From Sphingomonas parva (ex Maeng et al. 2020) (GTDB taxonomy: Bacteria; Pseudomonadota; Alphaproteobacteria; Sphingomonadales; Sphingomonadaceae), in NCBI RefSeq assembly GCF_004564275.1, contig NZ_SPDV01000008.1, positions 1 to 64,000 on the forward strand: a stretch of 64,000 nucleotides of DNA, given 5' to 3'. Positions 36,577-45,823 of the stretch are shown here, one piece after another. Numbering within the stretch: position 1 is the first letter of the stretch; each line of letters opens with the position of its first letter. Position numbers and translations under genes: made by a program. The notes beneath the pieces are model-generated. The model was not told the origin of the DNA and did not search any database. It was given only the letters and a program-made list of their open reading frames with translations.

Positions 36577-37220
36577 CGCCCCCACTCCGCGGCGAAGGCG
36601 AATTCCTCATAAGCGGCGCGGCAGCCGCGCCAGTCGCCCTCGCCGAGCGCCCGGCCGCCGAACAGGCTGCGCTCCACCGCCATCACAATGCGGCCGAATG
36701 CGGTGCGCGGCCCCGCCGGGATTCGTTCGGCGCCTGCGATGTCGCGGCTGGTGAGGGCGGGGCGGACCAGCTTCGGCCGCTTGGCCTCGATCTCCTCGAT
36801 GCTGCGGAAGAGCAGCAGGTGGACCGCCTCGTCGAACCGGCCGGCGGCGGCGAGCGCGTCCGCTTCGGCAAGCAGGGCGCGTGCCGGCGCTTCCTCGGGG
36901 CGCCAGCTCCCTTCGCCATCGTCGACCGCCTGGCCATCCCGCCTCAGGAAGCCGAGGCCGCCGCGCTCGATCCAGCGGAACAGAGCGTAGAGCAGGGCGA
37001 GGACGGCGGCGGCGACGACGATCCAGAAGATCGCCTTCAGCGCCGGACCGCTGCCTTCGAGGAACTGGCCGAGCCAGCGCACCCAGCCGGGCACGACCGG
37101 CGGCTCGAAGCCCGGCAGATCGAACTGGATGGAGGAATCCGCGCGAAGCGCCGCATGCGCCTGCTCGAAGCGCGCAGGGTCGCCCGTCGCCGCGACCACA
37201 TTTCCCCCGGTGTTCGCCAC
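36573..37220 (-). CDS. DUF4129 domain membrane protein
   Basis: 215 residues; first gene of the MoxR operon, starting at a GTG with AGGGGGG seven bases upstream. A short extracytoplasmic N-terminus is followed by one TM helix (AIFWIVVAAAVLALLYALF, about 62-80) and a DUF4129 domain with TPR-like helices (DALAAAGRFDEAVHLLLFRS and SLFGGRALGEGDWRGCRAAY). All six genes downstream overlap, so they are one transcription unit. Confidence 0.85.
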   Translation of the reverse strand: MANTGGNVVAATGDPARFEQAHAALRADSSIQFDLPGFEPPVVPGWVRWLGQFLEGSGPALKAIFWIVVAAAVLALLYALFRWIERGGLGFLRRDGQAVDDGEGSWRPEEAPARALLAEADALAAAGRFDEAVHLLLFRSIEEIEAKRPKLVRPALTSRDIAGAERIPAGPRTAFGRIVMAVERSLFGGRALGEGDWRGCRAAYEEFAFAAEWGR

Positions 37221-37325
37221 CTACAGCCCCCCTGGCGCCGGTGTAGGCGGCACGCCGCAGCCCGCGCAAGCAAGAAGGGCAGGGAGCCGCGCAACCGAAC
37301 GCACCTTCGGGCGTCCCTCCCGCTT

Positions 37326-38759
37326 ATGATCCGCGTCCTTCCCGCCCTTGGGCTCGCAATGCTCCTGTTCTCCGGCTGCAGCGGAGACGATCCGGTCGTC
37401 AGCGACGCCGACCGCGAGGCGGGGGCGGAGGCGCATCCGCAGCTCCTCGCCGAGTTCGGCGGCGCCTATTCGGGCGAGGAATCGGCCTATGTCGTGCGGC
37501 TCGGCGGCAAGGTCGCGAACGCCGCCGGTCTGGGCGGACGCTGCACCTTCACCCTGGTCAACAGCGACGTCGTCAACGCCTTCGCCGTCCCGGGCTGCTA
37601 CATCTACGTCACCCGCGGCCTGATGGGCATCGTCAACAGCGAGGGGGAGCTTGCCTCGGTCCTCGCGCACGAGGTGGGGCACATCACAGCGCGTCACAGC
37701 CAGCGCCAGCAGCGCCGGTCGATCTGGCGCGGCCTCGGTGTTCTCGCCGTCCAGGTGCTCACCGGGTCGGAGCGGCTGACCCGCATCGCCGGCGAGGCGG
37801 CGGCGTTCTTCACACTCCGCTATTCGCGCGGCCAGGAATATGAGGCCGACGATCTCGGCCTCACCTACCTCAGGGGCGCCGGCTACGATCCCTATGCGGC
37901 AGCCGACATGCTCGACGCGCTCGGCCGGCAGGAGAGTTTCCTCGCCCGCACCCGCGGGCGAGACGAGGCGCGCAGCCTGCCGGAATGGACCCGGACCCAT
38001 CCGCTCACCACGAATCGCGTCACCCGGGCCCGCGAGCAGGCGGCGGCGACCGGGCTCGAGGCCGATGCTCTCCCCGAGAACGAGCTGCCCTTCCTCCGCG
38101 AGGTCGACGGCCTGCTCTACGGCGACGATCCGGAGCAGGGCTTCGTCATCGGCCGGCGCTTCGCGCATCCGGTGATGCGGATCGGCTTCGAGGCGCCGCA
38201 GGGCTTCACCCTGACCAACAGCCCCCAGGCGATCCTGATCGAGGGGCCGGACGGCCTGCGCGGCGAGTTCGCCGGCGGTCCGATGCCGCCCGGCGGGCTG
38301 GAGGCCTATGCCTCCTCGGTGCTCCGGCAGCTGCTCGGCGACACGCCCGTCGAGCCCGGCGAGGTTCGCCGGGTCGTCGTCAACGGCGTCCCCAGCATCC
38401 AGTCGCAGATGCGGATACAGACGAGCGATGGCGCGGTGACGCTCTCGCTCGCCGCCTATCGCGGTGCCGGCGACGGCGCCTATCATTTCGTGATGATCGG
38501 CAATCCCTCAGCCCCGTCGGCGGCCGCGGTCGCCTCCCTGTTCGGCTCGTTCCGCCTGCTCGGCGAGGAGGAGGCGCGCCGTCTGAAGCCGCGCTGGATC
38601 CGGGTGGCGAAGGTGAGCCCCGGGGAGACGGCGCAAAGCCTCGCAGCCCGCATGGCCACCGACGCCCCGCTCGAGCATTTCCTGATGCTCAACGGCCGGT
38701 CCGGCGATCAGCCGGTGCGCCCGGGCGAGCTGGTCAAGATCGTCACCTACACCCGCTGA
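37326..38759 (+). CDS. M48 family metalloprotease lipoprotein (BepA/YfgC-like)
   Basis: 477 residues with lipobox LLFSGC (Cys-18), so envelope-anchored. The zinc motif HEVGH (115-119, in LASVLAHEVGHITARH) and the third ligand in YEADDLG fit periplasmic M48 proteases such as BepA/LoiP, which trim misassembled outer membrane proteins. Instead of the TPR tail of BepA, the C-terminus has a beta domain and a LysM-like end (VSPGETAQSLAARMATDAPL then LMLNGRSGDQPVRPGELVKI), suggesting peptidoglycan contact. Divergent from the MoxR operon with a 105-base gap. Confidence 0.9.
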   Translation: MIRVLPALGLAMLLFSGCSGDDPVVSDADREAGAEAHPQLLAEFGGAYSGEESAYVVRLGGKVANAAGLGGRCTFTLVNSDVVNAFAVPGCYIYVTRGLMGIVNSEGELASVLAHEVGHITARHSQRQQRRSIWRGLGVLAVQVLTGSERLTRIAGEAAAFFTLRYSRGQEYEADDLGLTYLRGAGYDPYAAADMLDALGRQESFLARTRGRDEARSLPEWTRTHPLTTNRVTRAREQAAATGLEADALPENELPFLREVDGLLYGDDPEQGFVIGRRFAHPVMRIGFEAPQGFTLTNSPQAILIEGPDGLRGEFAGGPMPPGGLEAYASSVLRQLLGDTPVEPGEVRRVVVNGVPSIQSQMRIQTSDGAVTLSLAAYRGAGDGAYHFVMIGNPSAPSAAAVASLFGSFRLLGEEEARRLKPRWIRVAKVSPGETAQSLAARMATDAPLEHFLMLNGRSGDQPVRPGELVKIVTYTR

Positions 38760-38822
38760 GCCGCGCCTCGCCTTTCCCGCCGCGGCCCATATAGTGGCGC
38801 GAAAAGAGGGGGACGGCAGCGC

Positions 38823-41249
38823 ATGTTTCGATCGTTCGGCCGCGTCGAGCGCGCGGTACTTGTCGCCGCGGCGGCGTTGCTCGGGCCACATCCGGCCGAC
38901 GCTCTCGCCCAGGGCGGCGCGCAGGCCGAGACGCGGCGGCACGCCGAGTGGACTGCCCAGTGGGTCGCGCATCCGGACGCGCCGCCCACCGCCGCCGGCC
39001 TGTTCCATTTCCGCCGCAGCTTCGATCTCGCGGCGCCGCCCGAGCATTTCGTCGTCCGCGTCTCGGCCGACAATCGCTACCGTCTGCTGGTCAACGGCCG
39101 CTCGGTGGCGAGCGGACCGGCGCGCGGCGACGTCGCGCACTGGCGCTACGAGACGCTCGATCTCGCGCCCTGGCTCCGCGCCGGCCGCAACGTGATCGCC
39201 GCTTCGGTGTGGAACTGGGGCGAGCATCGGCCGGCGGCGCAGGCCAGCCACCGCACCGGCTTTCTCCTCCAGGGCGAAGGCGCGGCCGCGGCGGTGAGCA
39301 CCGGCGCGGGCTGGCGGGTCCTGTGGAACCGAGGCTACGGCTTCGCGCCCGTCGTCGGCCCCGATGCCAATGGCTATTACGTCGCCTCCCCGGGGGAGGT
39401 GATCGACGGCCGCGTCATGCCCTGGGGATGGGAGCAGCCGGGCTTCGACGACAGCGGGTGGATCGCGGTTCGGCCGGTGGTGCTGCGCGCCGACGCGGCG
39501 AAGGGGGCGCTTCCGCGCGGCGGCCATTCCTACGGCGAGGCAAGCGAGTGGCAGCTCGTGCCGCGCGAGCTGCCGGCGATGGAGGAGACGCCGGTGCGCT
39601 TCGCCCGCGTCGCCCGCAGCGAGGGCGTTGCGCCGGACGACCGCTTCCTCCGCGGCAAAGGTGATCTCGTGGTTCCGGCGAACCGCCGTGTCTCGATCCT
39701 GCTCGATCAGGGCCATCTCACCACCGCTTATCCGGTGGTGGTCGCCAGCGGCGGGGAGGGGGCTTCGATGACGCTCACCTATGCCGAGGCGCTGTTCGAC
39801 GCGCAGGGGCGCAAGGGCAATCGCAACGAGATCGCCGGCAAGACGATCCGCGGCGTGCGCGACCGCATCCTGTTCGACGGCGGGGCGCAGCGGCGATATC
39901 AGCCCCTGTGGTTCCGGACGTGGCGCTACGTCCAGCTCGACGTGGAGACCGGCGCCGCGCCGCTCCGCCTTCACGACGTCCATGGCATCTTCACCGCTTA
40001 TCCCTTTGCCCAGCACGCCGCCTTTGCCAGCGATCAGCCCTGGATCACGCCGATCTGGGACATCGACTGGCGGATCTTCCGCCTGAGCGCCTTCGAGACC
40101 TTCTGGGACACGCCCTATTACGAGCAGTTCCAGTACGTCGGCGACACGCGGATCATGTCGCTGATCTCGCTGTACAGTGACGGCGACGACCGGCTGATGC
40201 GCAACGCGCTGATTCAGATCGACCAGTCGCGCATCCCCGAAGGAATCACCGCCAGCCGCTACCCTTCGGCGCTCCCGCAATACATCCCGCCATTCTCCTT
40301 GTGGTGGGTGGCGATGGTCCACGACTACTGGATGCACCGCGACGATCCCGCCTTCGTCCGGCGCTTCCTGCCCGGAGTCCGCGGCGTGCTCGGCTGGTAC
40401 GAAGGCTTCGTCGACGAGACGGGCATGCTCGGCCCGATGCCGTGGTGGAACGTCCTCGACTGGGCCTCGGCTTACGATCGCGGCGTGCCGCCCGGCGCCG
40501 AGAATGGTCATTCGACGCCGCTGACGCTACAATATGCCTATGCCCTTCAGCGTGCGGCGGAGATCGAGGAGGCGCTCGGCCAGCCGGCGGAGGCGGCCCG
40601 CTACCGCGTCCGCGCTGAGGGACTGATCGCCGCGGTCGTCGCAAGGGCGTGGGACGCGCGCCGGGGCCTGTTCGCCGACACGCCGGACAAGTCGTTGTTC
40701 TCCCAGCAGACCAACAGCCTCGCCGTGCTGGTGGGCGCGGTCCCCGACGGGGAGCAGGCGGCGGTGATGGAGCGGGTCCTCGCCGATCCCTCGCTGGTCC
40801 AGGCGAGCTATTATTTCCGCTTCTATGTCGACGAGGCGCTCGTCCGCGCAGGTCTCGGCGGGCGTTATCTCGAGCGGCTCGCGCCGTGGCGGGAGATGAT
40901 CCGCCTCGGCCTCACCACCACGCCCGAAAATCCGGAGCCGACGCGCTCCGACTCCCACGCCTGGAGCGCCCATCCCAATTACCATTTGCTCGCCTCGGTG
41001 CTCGGCGTGCGGCCGGCCAGCCCGGGCTTCAGGACCGTGCGCATCGCGCCGGCGCTCGGCCCGCTGCGGCGCGTGCACGGCATCGTGCCCCACCCCGCCG
41101 GTCCGATCGAACTACGGCTGCGGCGCTCCGGGGGGCGGCTGCGCGGCGAGGTGATCCTGCCGCCCGGGCTGTCCGGCCGCTTCGAGCAGGACGGGCAAAG
41201 CGTCGCGCTGCGGCCGGGACGGCAGCAGGTCGACCTCGGCGCGCCCTGA
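38823..41249 (+). CDS. Alpha-L-rhamnosidase-like glycoside hydrolase (GH78)
   Basis: 808 residues with an N-terminal export signal (AVLVAAAALLGPHPADALAQ). Domains in order: a jelly-roll like the rhamnosidase N domain (FHFRRSFDLAAPPEHFVVRV), the Bac_rhamnosid-type region (FRTWRYVQLDV), the six-hairpin (alpha/alpha)6 catalytic barrel (about 395-700, with FETFWDTPYYEQFQYVGDTR) and the C-terminal beta domain starting at SDSHAWSAHPNYHLLASVLG. The acidic motif WDTPYYEQ replaces the DCPQRDE typical of GH78, so activity on rhamnosides is likely but may be altered. No sugar transporter lies near. Confidence 0.82.
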   Translation: MFRSFGRVERAVLVAAAALLGPHPADALAQGGAQAETRRHAEWTAQWVAHPDAPPTAAGLFHFRRSFDLAAPPEHFVVRVSADNRYRLLVNGRSVASGPARGDVAHWRYETLDLAPWLRAGRNVIAASVWNWGEHRPAAQASHRTGFLLQGEGAAAAVSTGAGWRVLWNRGYGFAPVVGPDANGYYVASPGEVIDGRVMPWGWEQPGFDDSGWIAVRPVVLRADAAKGALPRGGHSYGEASEWQLVPRELPAMEETPVRFARVARSEGVAPDDRFLRGKGDLVVPANRRVSILLDQGHLTTAYPVVVASGGEGASMTLTYAEALFDAQGRKGNRNEIAGKTIRGVRDRILFDGGAQRRYQPLWFRTWRYVQLDVETGAAPLRLHDVHGIFTAYPFAQHAAFASDQPWITPIWDIDWRIFRLSAFETFWDTPYYEQFQYVGDTRIMSLISLYSDGDDRLMRNALIQIDQSRIPEGITASRYPSALPQYIPPFSLWWVAMVHDYWMHRDDPAFVRRFLPGVRGVLGWYEGFVDETGMLGPMPWWNVLDWASAYDRGVPPGAENGHSTPLTLQYAYALQRAAEIEEALGQPAEAARYRVRAEGLIAAVVARAWDARRGLFADTPDKSLFSQQTNSLAVLVGAVPDGEQAAVMERVLADPSLVQASYYFRFYVDEALVRAGLGGRYLERLAPWREMIRLGLTTTPENPEPTRSDSHAWSAHPNYHLLASVLGVRPASPGFRTVRIAPALGPLRRVHGIVPHPAGPIELRLRRSGGRLRGEVILPPGLSGRFEQDGQSVALRPGRQQVDLGAP

Positions 41250-41254
41250 GGCCT

Positions 41255-41437
41255 TCAGCTGACGTGCTCGGGCTTGCCCTTGCGCTTGGTCGAGGCGAGC
41301 TCCTCGAGCTGCTTCTCGCTCATCGAGTCGACCATCTGCTTCGATGCGCCCTGCAACTTGCTCTTGGGCGTATCCCCCCTCTTTGCGGAGAGGGCGGCGC
41401 CGGCCGCCTTTTGCTGCGCTTTCGATTTGGCAGGCAT
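41255..41437 (-). CDS. DUF3008 family small basic protein
   Basis: 60 residues, start MPAKSKAQQKAAGAALSAKR and end LASTKRKGKPEHVS, matching the DUF3008 family of small, highly charged, probably disordered proteins seen in alphaproteobacteria and associated with general stress genes. A palindromic EcfG-like element lies 32 bases upstream of its start. It ends six bases from the GH78 gene. Confidence 0.85.
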   Translation of the reverse strand: MPAKSKAQQKAAGAALSAKRGDTPKSKLQGASKQMVDSMSEKQLEELASTKRKGKPEHVS

Positions 41438-41468
41438 GGGTGAACTCCTCTAACGGCGTCTCGACACC

Positions 41469-41496
41469 GGAACCGACGCGCGCGCCGCGCGGTTCC
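41469..41496. promoter_or_regulatory. Palindromic EcfG-like promoter between divergent genes
   Basis: GGAACC (41469-41474) and GGTTCC (41491-41496) enclose a 16-base GC spacer. Read on either strand this gives GGAAC-N17-GGTT, one base from the alphaproteobacterial general stress consensus GGAAC-N16/17-CGTT. It sits between DUF3008 (minus) and pgl (plus) at proper distance from both. Confidence 0.45.
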
Positions 41497-41522
41497 TTGA
41501 CGCCGAAGCGAGCGGAGGAAAG

Positions 41523-42236
41523 ATGGACGAGATCGAATGGTGGGAGTTCGACTCCGCCAAGGAAATGGCCGAGCAGGTCGCGGGCGACATCGGCTTCGTC
41601 ATCGAGAATGCGCTCGAGGCGCATGGCGGCGCCCGGCTCGCCGTGCCCGGCGGCTCGACGCCCGACCTGATCTATGCCGAGCTGCTGAAGCGCAAGGACA
41701 TCGACTGGACCAAGGTCACCTTGATCCCGACCGACGATCGCCTGGTGCCGCTCGACCACGAGCTCAGCAATTACCGCAAGCTCCACGGCTTCTTCGGCGC
41801 CAAGAAGGCCGATCTGGTCAGCCTCGTCGACGAGGCGGCGCTCGAGGACGCGCAGGAGGCGGGCCGGCTCGCCGATGCGCGCCTCTCCCTGCTGCACTGG
41901 CCGCTCGACCTCGCCTGCCTCGGCATGGGCGCCGACGGTCACACCGCCAGCATCTTCCCGGGCCCGGATTTCGACGCGGCGATCAACGGTCCGCGCGCCC
42001 GCCGCGCGCTCGGCGTACGCCCCGATCCAATGCCGGAGGCGGCCCCGGTGCCCCGCGTCACCCTCACCGCCGCGGCGCTCAGCTCGGCGCGGACGGTGAT
42101 GATCGTGATCTCCGGCGCCGAGAAGCGCCGCGTGCTCGAGCAGGCGCTGAAGGAAGGCCCGCTCTCCAGCCTGCCGATCGGCCGCGTCGTCTCCGCGATC
42201 GACGCCTCGATCGACATCTTCTGGAGCGCCGAATAG
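41523..42236 (+). CDS. pgl: 6-phosphogluconolactonase
   Basis: 237-residue enzyme hydrolysing 6-phosphogluconolactone in the pentose phosphate and Entner-Doudoroff routes. Family motifs are LAVPGGSTPDLIYAELL, VTLIPTDDRLVPLDHELSNY and LGMGADGHTASIFPGPDF. GGAGGAAAG precedes the ATG. Usually neighbours zwf/edd in sphingomonads, but here it stands alone between DUF3008 and astB. Confidence 0.94.
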   Translation: MDEIEWWEFDSAKEMAEQVAGDIGFVIENALEAHGGARLAVPGGSTPDLIYAELLKRKDIDWTKVTLIPTDDRLVPLDHELSNYRKLHGFFGAKKADLVSLVDEAALEDAQEAGRLADARLSLLHWPLDLACLGMGADGHTASIFPGPDFDAAINGPRARRALGVRPDPMPEAAPVPRVTLTAAALSSARTVMIVISGAEKRRVLEQALKEGPLSSLPIGRVVSAIDASIDIFWSAE

Positions 42237-42288
42237 GCGCGGTCCGAGCGGAAATTACACGCGGAGCCGAACGTCGTTTCAGTGGGTT

Positions 42289-43536
42289 CTAGATGAGTTC
42301 CGAAAGCTCCAGCGCCCCGTAGAGCGCGCTTCGAGCGTGCTCCATCTGCGCCGAGATCTCCGGCTTCAGCAGATCCTCGGGCGCGATCGCCTCGGGCCAA
42401 TCGCGCGCGATCACGGCCGCGATCCGATCGAGCTTCGCCTCGTCGACCATGAAGCGAGGGTCGACGTCGGCAGGGTCCGCGACGACGCGCAGGCGCAGGC
42501 AGGCCGGGCCGCCGCCGTTCGCCATCGACTGGCGCACGTCGACGACGAACAGCTTCCGGATCGGGCCGTTGCCGGCGATCATCTGCCCCAGCCAGCCCCA
42601 GACCGAGGGCGTGTCCCGCGCTTCCTCCGGCACGATCAGGCCCATGCCTCCCTCCGGCAGCGTCACCAGCTGGGCGTTGAACAGATAGGAGTGGATCGCG
42701 TCTTCCAGGCTCACCGCCGCGGCGGGCACCTCGACGATCTCGACCTCGGGCAGCAGCCGCTTGAGCTCGGCGTAGAAGGACGGGCGGTCCTCGAACGCCT
42801 GCTCGTGGGCGAACAGCACGTTCTCGTTCGCCACCGCGACCACGTCGTTGTGGAAGGCGCCGGCGGCGATCGCCGCCTCGGACTGGCAGACGAACAGGGT
42901 GCGCTCCGGATCGAGGCCGTGGATTCGGGCGACCGCGCGGCTCGCCTCGACATGCTGGCGGACCGGGAAGGCGCCGCCGCGCTGGCCGTAGACGAAGACC
43001 TCGACTCCCTGCGCGTCGTGCGACGCGCACAGCCGCATGTGGTTGGCCGCGCCCTCGTCGCCGAACGTGCCGGGGACCGGCGCATGGACCGCGAAGCGCG
43101 CGTCGTCGGCGAAGGCGAGGCGAAGCTGGGCGAGCGTCTCCGGCCATTCGTGGCTGCGGTGCGCCATCGTCCTCAGATTCGCCACCGTGAGGTGCGTCCT
43201 GCCGTCCCGGCAGTCAGGGGCAGGGGAGACGGTGGCGGCGTTCGCCGCCCACATCGCCGATGCGGAGAAAGCAGCCGGGCGGAGCGACGCGGGCACGTCC
43301 TCGACGCTCGTGCCGAGCTCCGCCAGCCAGGCCCGGTCGGGGCGGCGGTGGGGGAGCAGCACGCCCTGGGCGAGGCCGAGCCGCAGGTTGTGGCGCATCT
43401 TCTCCAGCCCCTGCAGCGCGGCGGCGCGGGGGTGGGAGACGAGCCCCTTGTTGGTCGCGGATGCGACGTTGCCGAGGCTGAGCCCCGAATAATTGTGGCT
43501 CGGCCCGATGATCCCGTCGAAATTGATCTCGCGCAT
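42289..43536 (-). CDS. astB: N-succinylarginine dihydrolase
   Basis: 415 residues. Second step of the arginine succinyltransferase pathway, releasing two ammonia and CO2 from succinylarginine to give succinylornithine. Signatures are the N-terminal NFDGIIGPSHNYSGLSLGN and conserved pentein-fold positions (HLTVANL, FHNDVVAVANENVL, FVVDVRQSMANGGGPACLRL, the last containing the catalytic Cys). Start two bases after the astA stop, so co-transcribed. Confidence 0.95.
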   Translation of the reverse strand: MREINFDGIIGPSHNYSGLSLGNVASATNKGLVSHPRAAALQGLEKMRHNLRLGLAQGVLLPHRRPDRAWLAELGTSVEDVPASLRPAAFSASAMWAANAATVSPAPDCRDGRTHLTVANLRTMAHRSHEWPETLAQLRLAFADDARFAVHAPVPGTFGDEGAANHMRLCASHDAQGVEVFVYGQRGGAFPVRQHVEASRAVARIHGLDPERTLFVCQSEAAIAAGAFHNDVVAVANENVLFAHEQAFEDRPSFYAELKRLLPEVEIVEVPAAAVSLEDAIHSYLFNAQLVTLPEGGMGLIVPEEARDTPSVWGWLGQMIAGNGPIRKLFVVDVRQSMANGGGPACLRLRVVADPADVDPRFMVDEAKLDRIAAVIARDWPEAIAPEDLLKPEISAQMEHARSALYGALELSELI

Positions 43537-43538
43537 GC

Positions 43539-44558
43539 TCAGCGGCTCATCGCCAGGAAACTGTCGCCCGGACCGATGCCGAGCATCTCGGCGGCCTTGC
43601 GGGTGATCGTCACCTCGCCGTCGGCGGCAACCTGGACGTTCGCGCAGCAGCTCGCGAAATCGGTCAGCCGCCCGGCGGCGAGCATCAGCTCCGGGCCGTC
43701 CACCGCGTCCGCAACGGCGCCGACGATCATCTCCTTCGATTCGCGGACCGTGCGGATCTGGTCGGTCGGCGCGATCATCGTCGGGCCGCCGTCGAAGATG
43801 TCGATGTAGCAATCGAACTGGAAGCCTTCCTTCTCCAGCATCTTCATCGCCGCGCGTCCCTTGGGATGGGGCACGCCCATCACCGCCCGGGCATGCTCCG
43901 GCAGCAGCGCGGTGTAGATCGGCGTCTTGGGCATCAGGTCGGCGATGAACTGGGTGCCGTGGGCGGCATTGAATTCGTCGGCTTCCTGGAAGTTCATGCC
44001 GAAGAAGCGCCCGGCGATCGCGTCCCAGAAGGGCGATCCGCCGCCTTCGTCGATGACTCCGCGCAGCTCGGCGAGGACGCGCTTGCCGAAGCGTTCGCGG
44101 TGCAGCTTGATGAACAGATAGCGGCTGCGCGCGAGCAGCAGTCCGAGGCCGCCGGCGCGCTCTCCGGGATGAAGGAACAGGCCGCCGACCTCGGAGGACC
44201 CTTCAAGGTCGGTCGAGAGGTTCAGCATCTCGGCGCGGAAGGTCTTGCCGAGCGCCTGTGAGGTCTGGGTCAGGGTGCCGATGCGATAGCTGTAGAAAGG
44301 CGCGTGGACGCCCACCGTGCCGAACACCTGGCAGGTGCCCCGGATCTGGCCGGTCTCGACATTCTCCAGCACGAACAGGAACATGTCGTCGCTGGGCGTA
44401 TCCCCCACCCGGGCGAACGACTTCTGCGAGCGGACGATCTTTTCGACCAGCGCGCCGCGGTCCGGCGGCAGGTTGGTGAAGCCGCCGCCGGTCAGCTTCG
44501 CCATCTCGTAGATCGCCTGGAAATCGTCATTGCCCGCCGGGCGTACGCGAAAGCTCAC
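43539..44558 (-). CDS. astA: Arginine N-succinyltransferase
   Basis: 339 residues, first step of arginine catabolism to glutamate: succinyl-CoA plus arginine to N2-succinylarginine. GNAT-like fold with SEVGGLFLHPGERAGGLGLLLARSRYLF, LMPKTPIYTALLPEHARAVMG and DIFDGGPTMIAPTDQIRTV. GTG start overlapping the upstream peptidase stop (GTGA), with AGGGGAGGACTT as ribosome site. astC and astD are not in the window. Confidence 0.95.
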   Translation of the reverse strand: MSFRVRPAGNDDFQAIYEMAKLTGGGFTNLPPDRGALVEKIVRSQKSFARVGDTPSDDMFLFVLENVETGQIRGTCQVFGTVGVHAPFYSYRIGTLTQTSQALGKTFRAEMLNLSTDLEGSSEVGGLFLHPGERAGGLGLLLARSRYLFIKLHRERFGKRVLAELRGVIDEGGGSPFWDAIAGRFFGMNFQEADEFNAAHGTQFIADLMPKTPIYTALLPEHARAVMGVPHPKGRAAMKMLEKEGFQFDCYIDIFDGGPTMIAPTDQIRTVRESKEMIVGAVADAVDGPELMLAAGRLTDFASCCANVQVAADGEVTITRKAAEMLGIGPGDSFLAMSR

Positions 44559-45766
44559 AAGTCCTCCCCTGAAGCGAGCCGGAGCAGGGCCAGCGTCGAA
44601 AGCTGCGCCCGCTCGATCAGGCTCTCCACGATGCAATATTCCTCGGCCGAGTGGATCGCACCGCCGCGCACGCCCATCGTGTCGACGACCGGCACGCCGC
44701 AGGCGGCGATGTTGTTGCCGTCGCAAACGCCGCCGCTGGCGCGCCAACCGATCTGCTGGCCGAGATCGGCGCCGCAGGCACGGACCAGCGCGAACAGGCG
44801 CTCGGCCGCGGGATCGAGCGGCTTGGGCGGACGGCCGAAGCCGCCGTGCACCGCAATCGAGACGTCGTGCTCGGCGGCGACCGCGGCGACCGCCGCGTCG
44901 AGCGCCGCTTGCGCGCGCGCCTGGTCCTCCGGCGAGCGCGGCCGCAGGTTGACGCGCAGCAGGGCGAAATCGGGGACGACGTTGTTGGGGCTTCCGCCCT
45001 CGATTCGCGCCGGATTCACGGAGAGGCCGTCCGCCCTCGCCGCGGCGAGCCTGAGGGCCAGATCGGCGGCGGCGACGATCGCGTTGCGGCCGTCCTCGGG
45101 GTTGCGCCCCGCATGGGCGCTGCGGCCGCGCACCACCAGCGAGAAATTGCCGCTCCCCGGCCGCGCGCCGGCGAGCGTGCCGTCGGGAAGCGCCGCCGGC
45201 TCATAGGTGAAGGCGGCGGCCTTGCCGCGCGCTGCGGCGGCGATCAGGCCGGCGGATCCGGGCGAGCCGACCTCCTCGTCGGAATTGATCACCACCTCGT
45301 AGCCGATGCGGTCGGCGAGCGGAGAGGCGTCCAGCGCCTTCAGCGCCGCCAGCATCACCGCCAGCCCGCCCTTCATGTCGGCGACGCCCGGTCCGCCGAG
45401 CACGCCGTCCTCGCGCCACGCGACCGACTGAAACACGTGCTCGGGGCCGAACACCGTGTCCATATGACCGGTCAGCAGAATCTGGCGTGGGGCGTCGGGC
45501 CGCACCCGCAGGTGGAGGTTCCGGCCGTGCTCTACCGCGCGCACGTCTCCGCCGGCATCGACCGCCTCGACGGGGGCGGGCGCCTCGAGGACGAGCGCGC
45601 CGGGCAGTGCCGAAAAGGCGTCCGCAAGCTGCGACCCCATGCGCGCGAGACCGGGAAGGTTGCGCGAGCCGCTGTTGATCGCCGCCCAGGCCAAGACCTG
45701 GTCGAGCATGGGCTCGGCGGCGCATCGCTCGGCCGCGTCTCTCTCAATGGCTGAAAGCCCCCGCAT
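44555..45766 (-). CDS. M20 family peptidase (carboxypeptidase G2-like)
   Basis: 403-residue zinc hydrolase with GHMDTVFGPEH, GPGVADMKGGLAVML, NSDEEVGSPGS, RSAHAGRNPEDG and the late HSAEEYC, all metal or catalytic elements of the M20 family. It leads the astA-astB operon with 4-base overlap. Its placement suggests hydrolysis of an N-acyl amino acid, such as succinyl-glutamate or succinyl-ornithine, which could replace AstE; that is inference. No signal peptide, so cytoplasmic. Confidence 0.9.
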   Translation of the reverse strand: MRGLSAIERDAAERCAAEPMLDQVLAWAAINSGSRNLPGLARMGSQLADAFSALPGALVLEAPAPVEAVDAGGDVRAVEHGRNLHLRVRPDAPRQILLTGHMDTVFGPEHVFQSVAWREDGVLGGPGVADMKGGLAVMLAALKALDASPLADRIGYEVVINSDEEVGSPGSAGLIAAAARGKAAAFTYEPAALPDGTLAGARPGSGNFSLVVRGRSAHAGRNPEDGRNAIVAAADLALRLAAARADGLSVNPARIEGGSPNNVVPDFALLRVNLRPRSPEDQARAQAALDAAVAAVAAEHDVSIAVHGGFGRPPKPLDPAAERLFALVRACGADLGQQIGWRASGGVCDGNNIAACGVPVVDTMGVRGGAIHSAEEYCIVESLIERAQLSTLALLRLASGEDL

Positions 45767-45823
45767 GGCGTCGCTCTAGCCAGTCGCCGGCGCGGAGTAC
45801 AGGCCGGCGCCGTGTCGCGTCGT

